Below, piece after piece: positions 42,864 through 51,236 of a stretch of DNA of 64,000 nucleotides. The notes under the pieces are model-generated. The model saw only the letters and a list, made by a program, of their open reading frames with translations. It made no database searches and was not told the origin of the DNA. The stretch is from Sphingopyxis sp. OPL5. GTDB taxonomy: Bacteria > Pseudomonadota > Alphaproteobacteria > Sphingomonadales > Sphingomonadaceae. The translations under genes and the position numbers were made by a program. The stretch is taken from the NCBI RefSeq assembly GCF_003797775.2, contig NZ_CP060725.1, positions 4,148,001 through 4,212,000 on the forward strand, read 5' to 3'. Every line of letters begins with the position of its first letter. Position 1 is the stretch's first letter.

Positions 42864-43775
42864 ATGGCCCTCCCTTCCCCTCCTCCGATCGGCGCCAAGG
42901 CGCTGCCCGACGGCACTTATGACGGACAGGTGGTCGCGGTCACCGGCGGCGGCACCGGGCTTGGCAAGGGCATGGCGGTCGAGTTCGCGCGATTGGGCGC
43001 GAAGATCGCGGTGCTGAGCCGCAAGCCCGAGCATCTGGAGGCCGGGCTCGCCGCGATCCGCGACGTCGGTGGCGACGTGATCGCGGTGGCGTGCGACGTG
43101 CGCGATCCCGAGGCGATCGCGGCGGCGTTCGACGAGATCGAGGCGAAGCTGGGGCCGGTCGACGTGCTGATCAACAATGCGGCGGGCAATTTCCCCGCGC
43201 CGGCCGAGGAGATGACCCCGAACGGGTTTCGTACCGTCGTCGATATCGTGCTCAACGGGACCTATAATTGCAGCCGCGAATTCGCGATCCGGCGGCTGGC
43301 GGCGGGGCTGCCGGGGGCGATCCTCAACATCGGGGCGACATATAGCTGGACCGGCGGTCCGGGGACGTCGCATTCGGCGGCGGCGAAGGCTGGGGTGACC
43401 AACCTCACCCAGAGCCTGGCGGTCGAATGGGCGCCCGACGGCATTCGCGTCAACTGCATCGCGCCGGGGCGCTTCCCGCACGACGATCTGCCCGACCATA
43501 TGACGCGCCACCGTGTCGGCGAGCGCGGCGACAATACGATCCCGGGGATGCGCGTCGGCGAAGTCCGCGAATTGGGCTGGGCGGCGACCTTCCTCTGCTC
43601 GCCCTATGCGAGTTATATCAGCGGGCATACGCTGGTGGTCGATGCCGCCAACTGGCTGCGGCGGTCGCTGGTGATGCCCGAGTTCGTGCCGATCCGCGAA
43701 CAGTTCGGCAAGCGCGCGCGAGAGAGCGGGACCGCGCAAGACGCCATCGCGAAAACGCGCGGAGACAAGGCATGA
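42864..43775 (+). CDS. SDR, 2,4-dienoyl-CoA reductase-like
   Basis: 303-residue SDR of the DECR subgroup. The cofactor motif is TGGGTGLG, and the active-site region SHSAAAKAGV (S-A-A-A-K with the tyrosine position altered) is diagnostic of dienoyl-CoA reductases, which use NADPH to remove a double bond. A C-terminal extension with RRSLVMPEFVP is shared with the SDR at 56800. It fits between hydratase and dehydrogenase genes as the enzyme that clears pre-existing unsaturation. Separated from the hydratase gene by one base. Confidence 0.87.
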   Translation: MALPSPPPIGAKALPDGTYDGQVVAVTGGGTGLGKGMAVEFARLGAKIAVLSRKPEHLEAGLAAIRDVGGDVIAVACDVRDPEAIAAAFDEIEAKLGPVDVLINNAAGNFPAPAEEMTPNGFRTVVDIVLNGTYNCSREFAIRRLAAGLPGAILNIGATYSWTGGPGTSHSAAAKAGVTNLTQSLAVEWAPDGIRVNCIAPGRFPHDDLPDHMTRHRVGERGDNTIPGMRVGEVRELGWAATFLCSPYASYISGHTLVVDAANWLRRSLVMPEFVPIREQFGKRARESGTAQDAIAKTRGDKA

Positions 43776-44527
43776 GCGCGGCGCTGGTCCTGCGCGAGGA
43801 TGCAGGCGGCGTGTGCACGCTGACGCTCAACCGGCCCGACAAGCGCAATGCGATCAACCGTGAGCTGTTTCGCGAATTCCGCTCGCATATCCGCGATATC
43901 GAGGCGGGTGTCGGCGATGCCGGGCTGGTGGTGATCACCGGCGCGGGCGATCATTTCTGCGCCGGGCACGATTTGAAATCACCGCCGCACGCCGATGCGC
44001 TTGGCTGGCTGCGGCAGGAGATGCTGATCGTCGAGCGGCTGACCCAGTTGCGCCAGCCGGTGATCGCGAAGATCCGCGGCACTTGCTACACCGGCGGGCT
44101 CGAACTCGCGCTTGCCGCCGATTTCATCGTCTGCGGGACGAGCGCCCGCTTTGCCGACACGCATGGCAAATGGGGCCTCGTCCCCGGCTGGGGGCTGTCG
44201 CAGCGGCTGCCGCGCCGCGTCGGACAGGCAAAGGCACTCGAGATGATGCTGACGTGCCAGCCCTATTCGGGTGAGGATGCCGCCGCGATGGGGCTCGCCA
44301 ATACTTGCGTCGCCGATGAAGCGCTTGACGCGAAGGTGGCCGAACTGGCCGCGCTGATCCTCGGCAATAGCCGACACAGCAATGCCGAGAACAAAAGGCT
44401 GATCTACGACACCGATGGCCTGGCGATCGGGGCGGGCCTCAATCACGAACTGATGCGCAACGCGGGGTTCGACCCGGCGATGCGCAAGAAGGGCGAGCCG
44501 ATCGCCGCCGCGAAGAAGGCGGTCTGA
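43772..44527 (+). CDS. Enoyl-CoA hydratase/isomerase family protein
   Basis: 251-residue crotonase. The first glutamate is present (TGGLELALAAD) but the second acidic position is replaced (ADTHGKWGLVPGWG, H for E), so it may be an isomerase or hydrolase rather than a hydratase. FCAGHDLK provides the oxyanion hole. It overlaps the preceding stop (ATGA), and its own TGA shares a base with the following acyl-CoA dehydrogenase ATG, so three genes are translationally linked. Confidence 0.88.
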   Translation: MSAALVLREDAGGVCTLTLNRPDKRNAINRELFREFRSHIRDIEAGVGDAGLVVITGAGDHFCAGHDLKSPPHADALGWLRQEMLIVERLTQLRQPVIAKIRGTCYTGGLELALAADFIVCGTSARFADTHGKWGLVPGWGLSQRLPRRVGQAKALEMMLTCQPYSGEDAAAMGLANTCVADEALDAKVAELAALILGNSRHSNAENKRLIYDTDGLAIGAGLNHELMRNAGFDPAMRKKGEPIAAAKKAV

Positions 44528-45678
44528 TGGATATCGGCTTCTCCCCCGACGAAACGCGTTTCCGCGAAGAATGTCGCGACTGGCTGCACGCCAATGTGCC
44601 CGCCGAACAGCGTCCGCTGCACGCCGCCGACGCGATCGATTTCGACAAAGCGTGGCAGCGGCAATTGTTCGATGCCGGCTGGGCGGGGATCAACTGGCCC
44701 ACCGAATATGGCGGGCGCGGCCTGTCGATCGTCCAGCAGGTCATCTGGCTCGAGGAATATGCGAAGGCCCATGCGCCGTGGATCGGCGCCAATTTCGTCG
44801 GCATCAACCATGGCGGGCCGACGCTGATCATCAACGCGAGCGAAGACCAGAAAGCCTGGCACCTGCCGCGCATCCTGTCGGGCGAGGCGATCTGGTGTCA
44901 GGGCTTCTCCGAGCCCGGCGCGGGATCGGACCTTGCCGGGATCAAGACGCGCGGGCGGATCGAGGGCGACGAACTGGTCATCAACGGATCGAAGATCTGG
45001 ACGAGCTTCGCGCATGTCGCCGACTGGCAGGAATTGGTGCTGCGTACCGAGGACGGGTCGCGGCGGCACGCCGGCCTCAGCTGGGCGATCTGCGACATGC
45101 ACGCGCCCGGGATCGACGTCCGCCCGATCCGCAAGATGTCGGGGCAGGTCGAGTTCGCGCAGGTCTTCTACGACGATGTTCGTATTCCGCTGGCGAATGT
45201 CGTCGGCGGACTCGGCAACGGGTGGAAAGTGGCGATGTCGACGCTGAGCTTCGAACGCGGCACCGGCTTCATCGCCGACCAGGTCAAGCAGAGCCAGGAA
45301 ATCGCCGACCTGATCGAGGCGGCGCGCGCCAACGGGATGATCAAGGACGACCGTATCGCGCACGAACTGGCGCAGATGCGCGCCGAGGTCGCGGCGCTGC
45401 GCGCGATGACCTATCGTAATATTTCTGAAGTGGTCCGCACCGGACAGCCCGGTCCAGAGGCGTCGCTGATCCGCCTGTTCACCGCCGAACTGGGCCAGCG
45501 GCTCGACCGCATGGCGGTGGCGTTGATGGGACCCGAAATGCTCGATTTCCAATATGGCGACGACAATGCGGTCGGCGACTATCTGCGCGGCTTTGCCGGC
45601 ACGATCGCGGGCGGCAGCGCCCAGATCCAGCGCGACATCATCGGCGAGCGCTTGCTCGGCCTGCCCAAATCGCGATGA
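44527..45678 (+). CDS. Acyl-CoA dehydrogenase, large-type subunit
   Basis: 383-residue flavoprotein with the family signature GFSEPGAGSDLAGIKTRGR and a KIWTSFAHVADW segment, a mid domain, and a C-terminal FAGTIAGGSAQIQRDIIGERLLGL tail. Introduces a C=C bond in an acyl-CoA, passing electrons to ETF. It is paired with a second, shorter acyl-CoA dehydrogenase at 45737, a layout known from the heteromeric FadE/ChsE enzymes of steroid degradation where the two chains share FAD sites. That pairing is inferred from gene order and length. Confidence 0.92.
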   Translation: MDIGFSPDETRFREECRDWLHANVPAEQRPLHAADAIDFDKAWQRQLFDAGWAGINWPTEYGGRGLSIVQQVIWLEEYAKAHAPWIGANFVGINHGGPTLIINASEDQKAWHLPRILSGEAIWCQGFSEPGAGSDLAGIKTRGRIEGDELVINGSKIWTSFAHVADWQELVLRTEDGSRRHAGLSWAICDMHAPGIDVRPIRKMSGQVEFAQVFYDDVRIPLANVVGGLGNGWKVAMSTLSFERGTGFIADQVKQSQEIADLIEAARANGMIKDDRIAHELAQMRAEVAALRAMTYRNISEVVRTGQPGPEASLIRLFTAELGQRLDRMAVALMGPEMLDFQYGDDNAVGDYLRGFAGTIAGGSAQIQRDIIGERLLGLPKSR

Positions 45679-45696
45679 GCGCGCAGCGGGCATCGC

Positions 45697-45716
45697 GCCC
45701 CGGCGCAGGCCGGGGC
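45697..45716. repeat. Short hairpin between dehydrogenase subunit genes
   Basis: Perfect 8-bp arms GCCCCGGC and GCCGGGGC with a four-base loop, within the 58-bp gap separating the two acyl-CoA dehydrogenase genes. The surrounding GGCGCAGGCCGGGGCC wording is that of a common intergenic repeat. No U run follows, so it may tune the subunit ratio or mRNA stability rather than terminate. Confidence 0.6.
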
Positions 45717-45736
45717 CCAGGAACGAAGGACTCCGC

Positions 45737-46681
45737 ATGGACCTGACCCCGAACGACGATCAGGCCGCCTTTGTGGCGGCAACCACCGACTGGTGCCGCG
45801 ACGCGATGCCGCTGGAGCAGGCACGCAGCCGGCCCGCCGATATTTGGGCGCAGCTCGAGGCGATGGGACTGCCGCGCATCACGGCGCCGGAGGCCAATGG
45901 CGGGCTAGCGCTCGATCACGCGACCGAGGCGCTGGTCTTTGCCGAACTCGGCCGCTTTCTGGCACCAGTAGGCCTCCTGTCCTCGGCGGTCGCGAACCGC
46001 TGGTTCGCCGAGCCGTTCGACGGCAAGGTCGCGCTCGCACTGACCGCCCAGGAACCAGAGCCGATCCGGGTGCTCGACCCTGAGAATTCGGCGGCGGTGC
46101 TGATGCTGCAGCCCGGATCGGTGCGCGTGTTCGACATCCCCGACAGCTTTACCGACCTGAATAGCGGACAGCGGCACGTCACCGAACACCGGTCTTCACT
46201 CGACCCCTCGACGATGCAGAGCTGGCAGGAGTGGACGACGACCGCGGTGTGGACCGAGGACGATGTCCGTCCGCCCCTTCACCTGCAATTGCTCGCCGTC
46301 GCCTTCGCGGTCGGCTGCGCCGATGCCGCGCGCGACATGGCCGTCGATTATGCCAAGGTGCGCGAACAGTTCGAGCGCCCGATCGGGTCGTTCCAGGCGA
46401 TCAAGCATATGTGCGCCGACATGGCGGTACGCGCCGCGGTGGCGCGGTCGCAGCTATACTATGCGGCGTGCGCGCTCGACGAAAATGCTGCGGATGCGGT
46501 CTTTCATGTGGCTGCAGCAAAGCGGCTTGCCGATCAGGCGGCGCTCGACAACGGCCGAGCGAATATCCAGGTCCATGGTGGCATCGGCATGACCGACGAG
46601 GCGTCCCCGCACCTCTGCCTCAAGCGCGCGCATCTGCTGCAGTTCATCGCGCCCGCCGATGCGGCGCTCTTGCTCGGCTGA
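45737..46681 (+). CDS. Acyl-CoA dehydrogenase, small-type subunit
   Basis: 314 residues, clearly short of the usual 380-400. The N-terminal helical domain (TPNDDQAAFVAATTDWCRD) is present, the middle beta domain is compressed and lacks the T-E-P-x-A-G-S-D signature, and the C-terminal domain is intact (FERPIGSFQAIKHMCADM; NIQVHGGIGMTDEASPHLCLKRAH). Such a chain cannot build a full active site alone, which supports a heteromer with the 44527 product. ATG 45737 has AAGGA upstream; the longer reading from 45554 overlaps the previous gene. Confidence 0.9.
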   Translation: MDLTPNDDQAAFVAATTDWCRDAMPLEQARSRPADIWAQLEAMGLPRITAPEANGGLALDHATEALVFAELGRFLAPVGLLSSAVANRWFAEPFDGKVALALTAQEPEPIRVLDPENSAAVLMLQPGSVRVFDIPDSFTDLNSGQRHVTEHRSSLDPSTMQSWQEWTTTAVWTEDDVRPPLHLQLLAVAFAVGCADAARDMAVDYAKVREQFERPIGSFQAIKHMCADMAVRAAVARSQLYYAACALDENAADAVFHVAAAKRLADQAALDNGRANIQVHGGIGMTDEASPHLCLKRAHLLQFIAPADAALLLG

Positions 46682-46686
46682 CGATG

Positions 46687-47247
46687 TCAGTCGTCGACAA
46701 TGGCCTGGAACTCGCGCTCCAGCCATTGACGCAGCCGCGGTTCGACGCGGCCGGCGAATTCGGCGAGCGGGAGCTGGTCGCGGTAGGCGAAGAAGCCGAG
46801 CGAGACCATCATGAAACGCGCCGCCTTCACATCGGCATCGCCGCCGCCGAACCAGTCTTTGAGCGGCTCGAACACGCGGTCGCGGAGCAGGCGCTGCGCG
46901 ACCGCGCGCGCCTCGCGGTCGGAGGCGGCGCTGAACATCATCGGCAGCGGGCTGACGCGGTCGTCGTCGTCGGCGAAGCGCGCGACGATCATCTTGCCGA
47001 AGCCTTCCTTGGGCAGATCGGTCATCAGCCGCGTGTTGAGCGCGGCGTCGAGCGCCGCCTCGAACAATTTGAGCTTGCCGCCGAAATAGCGGCTGACGAG
47101 CGACGGGTTGACCCCGGCGCGCGCGGTGATGTCGCGCACGCCCGCTTCGGAAAATCCTTTTTCGGCGAAAATTTGCTGCGCAGCAAAAAGGATCGCCGCT
47201 TTTGTGCGATCGGCATCGCGCGTCGGTGCTTCCATCGTCGTCGTCAT
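46687..47247 (-). CDS. TetR-family transcriptional regulator
   Basis: 186-residue repressor: helix-turn-helix at about 15-60 (AAILFAAQQIFAEKGFSEAG; PSLVSRYFGGKLKLFEAAL) and a TetR C-terminal-like domain. ATG 47247 is used because GGGGAGATGTC precedes it; the longer reading to 47280 would begin inside the operator. It is divergent from the P450 operon at 47310, and the palindrome at 47272 overlaps that operon's promoter, so it is the local repressor. Convergent with the dehydrogenase gene five bases away. Confidence 0.9.
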   Translation of the reverse strand: MTTTMEAPTRDADRTKAAILFAAQQIFAEKGFSEAGVRDITARAGVNPSLVSRYFGGKLKLFEAALDAALNTRLMTDLPKEGFGKMIVARFADDDDRVSPLPMMFSAASDREARAVAQRLLRDRVFEPLKDWFGGGDADVKAARFMMVSLGFFAYRDQLPLAEFAGRVEPRLRQWLEREFQAIVDD

Positions 47248-47259
47248 GACATCTCCCCG

Positions 47260-47288
47260 TTGACTCGTTATGTAAACCATCGTTTACT
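47260..47288 (+). promoter_or_regulatory. P450-operon promoter with TetR operator
   Basis: -35 TTGACT (47260-47265), 17-bp spacer and -10 TTTACT (47283-47288) face the P450 gene at 47310. Across the spacer and -10 lies a palindrome at 47272-47287 with arms GTAAAC and GTTTAC around CATC. It differs from the other two operator types in the window and should be the target of the adjacent TetR protein. Confidence 0.75.
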
Positions 47289-47309
47289 TACGTCAATGGG
47301 AGAGAGAAA

Positions 47310-48497
47310 ATGACCGAGTCGCAGGCTCCGGCGCGTTCGCCGGTCCATGAATTCGATTATATCGCGGACCCCGGCGTTCTGGCCGATTGTCACGCGCGCT
47401 ACTGGGATCTGAAGGAGACCGCACCGCCGGTTTTCTGGACGAGCGCGCATGGCGGCCATTGGGTGTGCAACACCGGCGCGTCGGTGCAGCATGTGGTGCG
47501 GCATCCCGAGATTTTCTCGAGCCGCTATCTGTCGATCCCGCCCAATCCGAACCAGCCGAAGATGATCCCCGAAATGCTCGATCCGCCCGAGCACCGGCCG
47601 TATCGCCAGATGCTGCGGCCCTTTTTCGAATCCAAGGCGATCGAACCGCTCGAGCCGCGCGTGTCGGCATGGACCGACCAGCTTCTCGACGAAGTGGTCA
47701 GCAAGGGCGAATGCGACTTCGTCGAAGCGATCGGATCGCGGCTGCCCGTCGCGGTGTTCATGGAATTGTTCGGCTTTCCGATGGAGAAGTTCGAGGAATT
47801 TCGCGGTCTGGTCACCGGCTTTTTCCACTCGCAGGCCAGCAACGAGGTGCGCAACAATCTGGCGCAGGCGATCGTCGGTCATCTCGCCGAACTGATCCAG
47901 CAGCGCATGGCCGAGCCGCGCGACGACATGATTTCCAAGATCGTCGCGAGCGAGGTCGATGGACGCAAGGTGAATTTCGAGGAGCTGATGTCGATCGGCT
48001 TCCTGATGTTCCTCGCCGGGCTCGACACCGTCACCAACGCGATGAGTTTCGGGATGCGCCACCTCGCGCATGACGAGAAACTGCGCCAGCGCGCCATCGA
48101 CGACCCGGCGGTGATCCCCGACATGGTCGAGGAATTGCTGCGCCGCTACGCCTTTGTCGCGACGCCGCGCTACATCGTCGAGGACACGGTGCTGGAGGGC
48201 GCGCAGCTTCGTGCCGGCGACTGCATCCTCGCGCCGCTGCCGCTCGTCGGCTGGGACGAGGGGCTGACCGAGGATCCGAAGACGGTGTCGGTCGAACGGC
48301 AATTTTATCGCCACGCGGCATTCGGGTCGGGAATCCACACCTGCCTCGGGCTGCACCTCGCGCGGATGGAACTGATCGTCTTCTACCGCGCCTGGTTCGC
48401 GCGCGTCGGCCATTTCCGGCAGGTCGCAAAAGGCGACGAGACGTGCCGTGGCGGTAGCGTGATGGCGCTCGAACATCTGCATCTGGCGTGGGGGTGA
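47310..48497 (+). CDS. Cytochrome P450 (P450cam-like)
   Basis: 395-residue soluble P450: I-helix AGLDT (236-240), K-helix E275-x2-R278, and heme loop FGSGIHTCLG with C345 as thiolate ligand. The overall length and the LDPPEHRPYRQML segment resemble CYP101/CYP111-type terpene hydroxylases. It leads the TetR-controlled operon followed by a VOC protein, an aldehyde dehydrogenase and an SDR, suggesting hydroxylation then oxidation of a methyl or ring carbon. Ferredoxin and reductase genes are absent from the window. Confidence 0.94.
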   Translation: MTESQAPARSPVHEFDYIADPGVLADCHARYWDLKETAPPVFWTSAHGGHWVCNTGASVQHVVRHPEIFSSRYLSIPPNPNQPKMIPEMLDPPEHRPYRQMLRPFFESKAIEPLEPRVSAWTDQLLDEVVSKGECDFVEAIGSRLPVAVFMELFGFPMEKFEEFRGLVTGFFHSQASNEVRNNLAQAIVGHLAELIQQRMAEPRDDMISKIVASEVDGRKVNFEELMSIGFLMFLAGLDTVTNAMSFGMRHLAHDEKLRQRAIDDPAVIPDMVEELLRRYAFVATPRYIVEDTVLEGAQLRAGDCILAPLPLVGWDEGLTEDPKTVSVERQFYRHAAFGSGIHTCLGLHLARMELIVFYRAWFARVGHFRQVAKGDETCRGGSVMALEHLHLAWG

Positions 48498-48502
48498 GCA
48501 AG

Positions 48503-48937
48503 ATGGATCAGGCCCTGCACATGCTGATGGTGCCCGCGGGCGACATGGCGGCGCTGCGTACCTTCTATCTGGACGGCCTCGGCTGGCAGCCATGGGGTCC
48601 CGACAGTCCTGGTTCGCTGATGCTGCGTGCCGGGACGGCGGTGATCGTCTTCGTTCCGCGCGACTATCTGGCGGCCGAAAGCGGCATCGATCTCGCCGCA
48701 GCGCCGCGCGCGGTCAACGCGACCTTCGTCGAGACCAAGGCCGACGTCGACACGCAATTCGCCAGAGCAATCGCCGCCGGCGCCATCGTTACCAGTCCGA
48801 TCCGCGACCGCGATGGCGGCCTCTATTCGGGCTATTTCGCCGACCCCGAGGGCAATGGCTGGGAAATCGTCTGGAGCCCGGTGATGCGTCCGGGTGCCGA
48901 TGGCGGACTCGTCCTCGCCACGCCCGAAACCCACTGA
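48503..48937 (+). CDS. VOC (glyoxalase/bleomycin-resistance) family protein
   Basis: 144-residue protein with two beta-alpha-beta-beta-beta modules of the vicinal oxygen chelate fold: MLMVPAGDMAALRTFYLDGLGW in the first and VNATFVETKADVDTQFARAIAAGA with YFADPEGNGWEIVW in the second. The terminal E in GNGWEI is a usual metal ligand, but the first-strand ligand (normally H or Q) is unclear. It could be a lyase, epimerase or binding protein for a P450 product. ATG 48503 is preferred; GTG 48494 or 48488, overlapping the P450 stop, are alternatives. Confidence 0.8.
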   Translation: MDQALHMLMVPAGDMAALRTFYLDGLGWQPWGPDSPGSLMLRAGTAVIVFVPRDYLAAESGIDLAAAPRAVNATFVETKADVDTQFARAIAAGAIVTSPIRDRDGGLYSGYFADPEGNGWEIVWSPVMRPGADGGLVLATPETH

Positions 48938-48960
48938 ACAACCGAGAAGAGGATATCATC

Positions 48961-50445
48961 ATGGCCAGCGCAGCACCCGCAGTTCACCTGCATCTGGGGC
49001 ACGAACAACGCAGCAGCGGCAGCGGCGGGACGCACCCGCATCTGCATCCCGTTACACAAGTGACGCAAGCCGATATCCCGCTCGCCGGTGCGAAGGAGGT
49101 CGAGGAAGCGGTCGCCAAGGCCGAGGCGGTGCGCGAGTCCTGGCGCCGCACGGCGCCCGAGACGCGGCGCGACATCTTGAACCGGTTGGCCGACCTGCTC
49201 AAGGCGAACAAGGCCGAGCTGGCGCGCATGGCGGCGCTCGACGGCGGCACAACGCTGATGGTCGGCGAGCGCGGGGTCGATACCGCGGTCGGCTGGACGC
49301 GCTATTACGCCGGCTGGTGCGACAAGATGTCGGGCGAGCTGATCTCGACCTTCGATACGCGCGGCGAGCTGTCGTACACGGTGCCCGAACCGATCGGCAT
49401 CGTCGGGATCATCATCACCTGGAACGGGCCGCTGATCTCGCTCGGCATGAAGGTCGTGGCGGCGCTGGCGGCGGGCAATTGCGTGATCTGCAAGCCCGCC
49501 GAATTGACTCCCTTTGCCCCCGAGCTGTTTGCACGGCTATGTGCTGAAGCGGGGGTTCCCGACGGCGTGCTGTCGATCTTTCCGGGGACCGCCGAGGCGG
49601 GCGATGCGATCGTGCGGCACAAGAAGATCCGCAAGATCAGCTTCACCGGCGGTCCGATCACCGCGCGCAAGATCCTCATCGCCTGCGCCGAGGAGATCAA
49701 GCCGTCGGTGATGGAACTCGGCGGCAAGTCGGCGAGCCTCGTCTTCCCCGATTGCGACGTGCAGGCGGCGGCCGAGCGCGCGGTGTTCTGGACCGTCGGC
49801 TGCCTGTCGGGGCAGGGCTGCGCCCTCCCCACGCGTCAGGTCGTCCACGCCGATATCTACGACGATTTCGTTGCGCGGGTGAAAGCGATCATCGGCCAGT
49901 TCAAGGTCGGCGACCCGATGGACCCGACGGTGATGGTCGGACCCGTCATCAACAAGGCGGCGGTCGAGCGGATCACCGGCATGTTCGACCGCGCCAAGGC
50001 CGACGGCGCCGCGACCTTCCTGCTCGGCGGCGGGCGCTGCGGCGGCGAATTCGCCGAGGGCAATTTCATCGAGCCGACGCTGATCGTCGATGCCGATCCA
50101 GACCATGAAATCAGCCAGGTCGAGATTTTCGGCCCGGCAGTGGTGGTGATGAAATTCCACACCGAAGATGAAGCGATCGCGATCGCCAACAACAGCGAAT
50201 ATGGTCTCGCCGCGATGATCCAGTCGAACGATCTGCAGCGCGTGCACCGTCTGTCGGAGCGGCTCAATGCCGGCGGCGTCTATGTCAACGGTGGGTTCCA
50301 GATCAATCCGTACACGCCATTTGGCGGGGTCGGCATTTCGGGCTTTGGCAAGGAAGGCGGCAAGGCGGGGATCGACGAATTCCTGCACTACAAGACGGTG
50401 ACCATCGGCGTCGGCGCGCCGATCTTTCCGAAGCAGGAGGCGTGA
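48961..50445 (+). CDS. NAD(P)-dependent aldehyde dehydrogenase
   Basis: 494 residues with N155, E252 (MELGGKS) and nucleophile C287 (GQGCALPTR), the same GQGCA-type context as the 11717 enzyme. The first 30 residues are a histidine-rich, low-complexity arm (HLHLGHEQ, then THPHLHP) not seen in the other enzyme, possibly metal binding. A full-length reading from ATG 48961 is favoured; the longer frame runs back over the VOC gene. It probably oxidises an aldehyde produced through the P450 at 47310. Confidence 0.93.
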   Translation: MASAAPAVHLHLGHEQRSSGSGGTHPHLHPVTQVTQADIPLAGAKEVEEAVAKAEAVRESWRRTAPETRRDILNRLADLLKANKAELARMAALDGGTTLMVGERGVDTAVGWTRYYAGWCDKMSGELISTFDTRGELSYTVPEPIGIVGIIITWNGPLISLGMKVVAALAAGNCVICKPAELTPFAPELFARLCAEAGVPDGVLSIFPGTAEAGDAIVRHKKIRKISFTGGPITARKILIACAEEIKPSVMELGGKSASLVFPDCDVQAAAERAVFWTVGCLSGQGCALPTRQVVHADIYDDFVARVKAIIGQFKVGDPMDPTVMVGPVINKAAVERITGMFDRAKADGAATFLLGGGRCGGEFAEGNFIEPTLIVDADPDHEISQVEIFGPAVVVMKFHTEDEAIAIANNSEYGLAAMIQSNDLQRVHRLSERLNAGGVYVNGGFQINPYTPFGGVGISGFGKEGGKAGIDEFLHYKTVTIGVGAPIFPKQEA

Positions 50446-50447
50446 CC

Positions 50448-51236
50448 ATGGCCGATTTCACGAACGACCAGTTCCGGCTCGACGGCAAGGTGGCGATCGT
50501 CACCGGCGCCGGCGGGCGCGGGAACAGCATCGGGCGCGCTTATGCAGTGGGCCTCGCCAACGCGGGGGCTAGCGTTGTCGTCGCCGACCTCAACAAGGGA
50601 GGCGCCGAGCGCGTCGCGGGCGAGATCGAAGCGGCAGGCGGCAAGGCGCTGGCAGTGGAAGTCGATATCGCCGACGAGGCGTCGGTCGCGGCAATGATGG
50701 AGGCGACCGCCGCAGCCTTCGGCGGGCTCGATATCCTCGTCAACAACGCTGCGCTGATGGTCGAGGCGGTCGGTACGCTGGCGATTCAGACGAGCATCGC
50801 CGATTTCGACAAATTGATGCGCGTCAATCTGACCGGTGCCTTGATCTGTTCGAAGGCCGCTGTGCCGTTGTTCCAGGCGCGCGGCGGCGGCAAGATCGTC
50901 AACCAGCTGTCGGCGGGCGGCTTCCCCGCGCAGACCACCTACGGGATCAGCAAGGTGGCGTTGCTCGGACTGACGACGACACTGGCGACCGAACTCGGCC
51001 GGATGAACGTCAACGTCAACGCGATCGCGCCGGGGATGACGATGTCCGACGCGGGCAAGGCGCTGACCCCCGAGGAAAGCCCGTTCGTTCAGGCGGCGAT
51101 GGCGCGCGTGGTCAAGCAGCCGCGCGGGCTGCCGGAGGATCTGGTCGGGGCGCTGTTGTTGCTGTGCTCGTCCGCGGGCGACTGGATCACCGGTCAGGCG
51201 CTCAACGTCGATGGCGGGTTCATAATGCGCAATTAG
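50448..51236 (+). CDS. Short-chain dehydrogenase/reductase
   Basis: 262-residue SDR with an extended glycine motif (TGAGGRGNSIG), VADLNKGG with the acidic residue for NAD, NNAALM, QLSAGG around the serine, and TTYGISK. The ending NVDGGFIMRN is normal. ATG 50448 is chosen because AGGAGG lies seven bases upstream; GTG 50442 is in frame. Last gene of the TetR-controlled P450 operon, likely oxidising the alcohol for the aldehyde dehydrogenase. Its last 17 bases overlap the 3' end of the convergent LysR gene. Confidence 0.88.
   Translation: MADFTNDQFRLDGKVAIVTGAGGRGNSIGRAYAVGLANAGASVVVADLNKGGAERVAGEIEAAGGKALAVEVDIADEASVAAMMEATAAAFGGLDILVNNAALMVEAVGTLAIQTSIADFDKLMRVNLTGALICSKAAVPLFQARGGGKIVNQLSAGGFPAQTTYGISKVALLGLTTTLATELGRMNVNVNAIAPGMTMSDAGKALTPEESPFVQAAMARVVKQPRGLPEDLVGALLLLCSSAGDWITGQALNVDGGFIMRN

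Noticed and set aside
45697..45716. Rho-independent terminator between the acyl-CoA dehydrogenase subunit genes
   Set aside because: The stem is strong but no U run follows on the plus strand, and the genes form an obvious functional pair.
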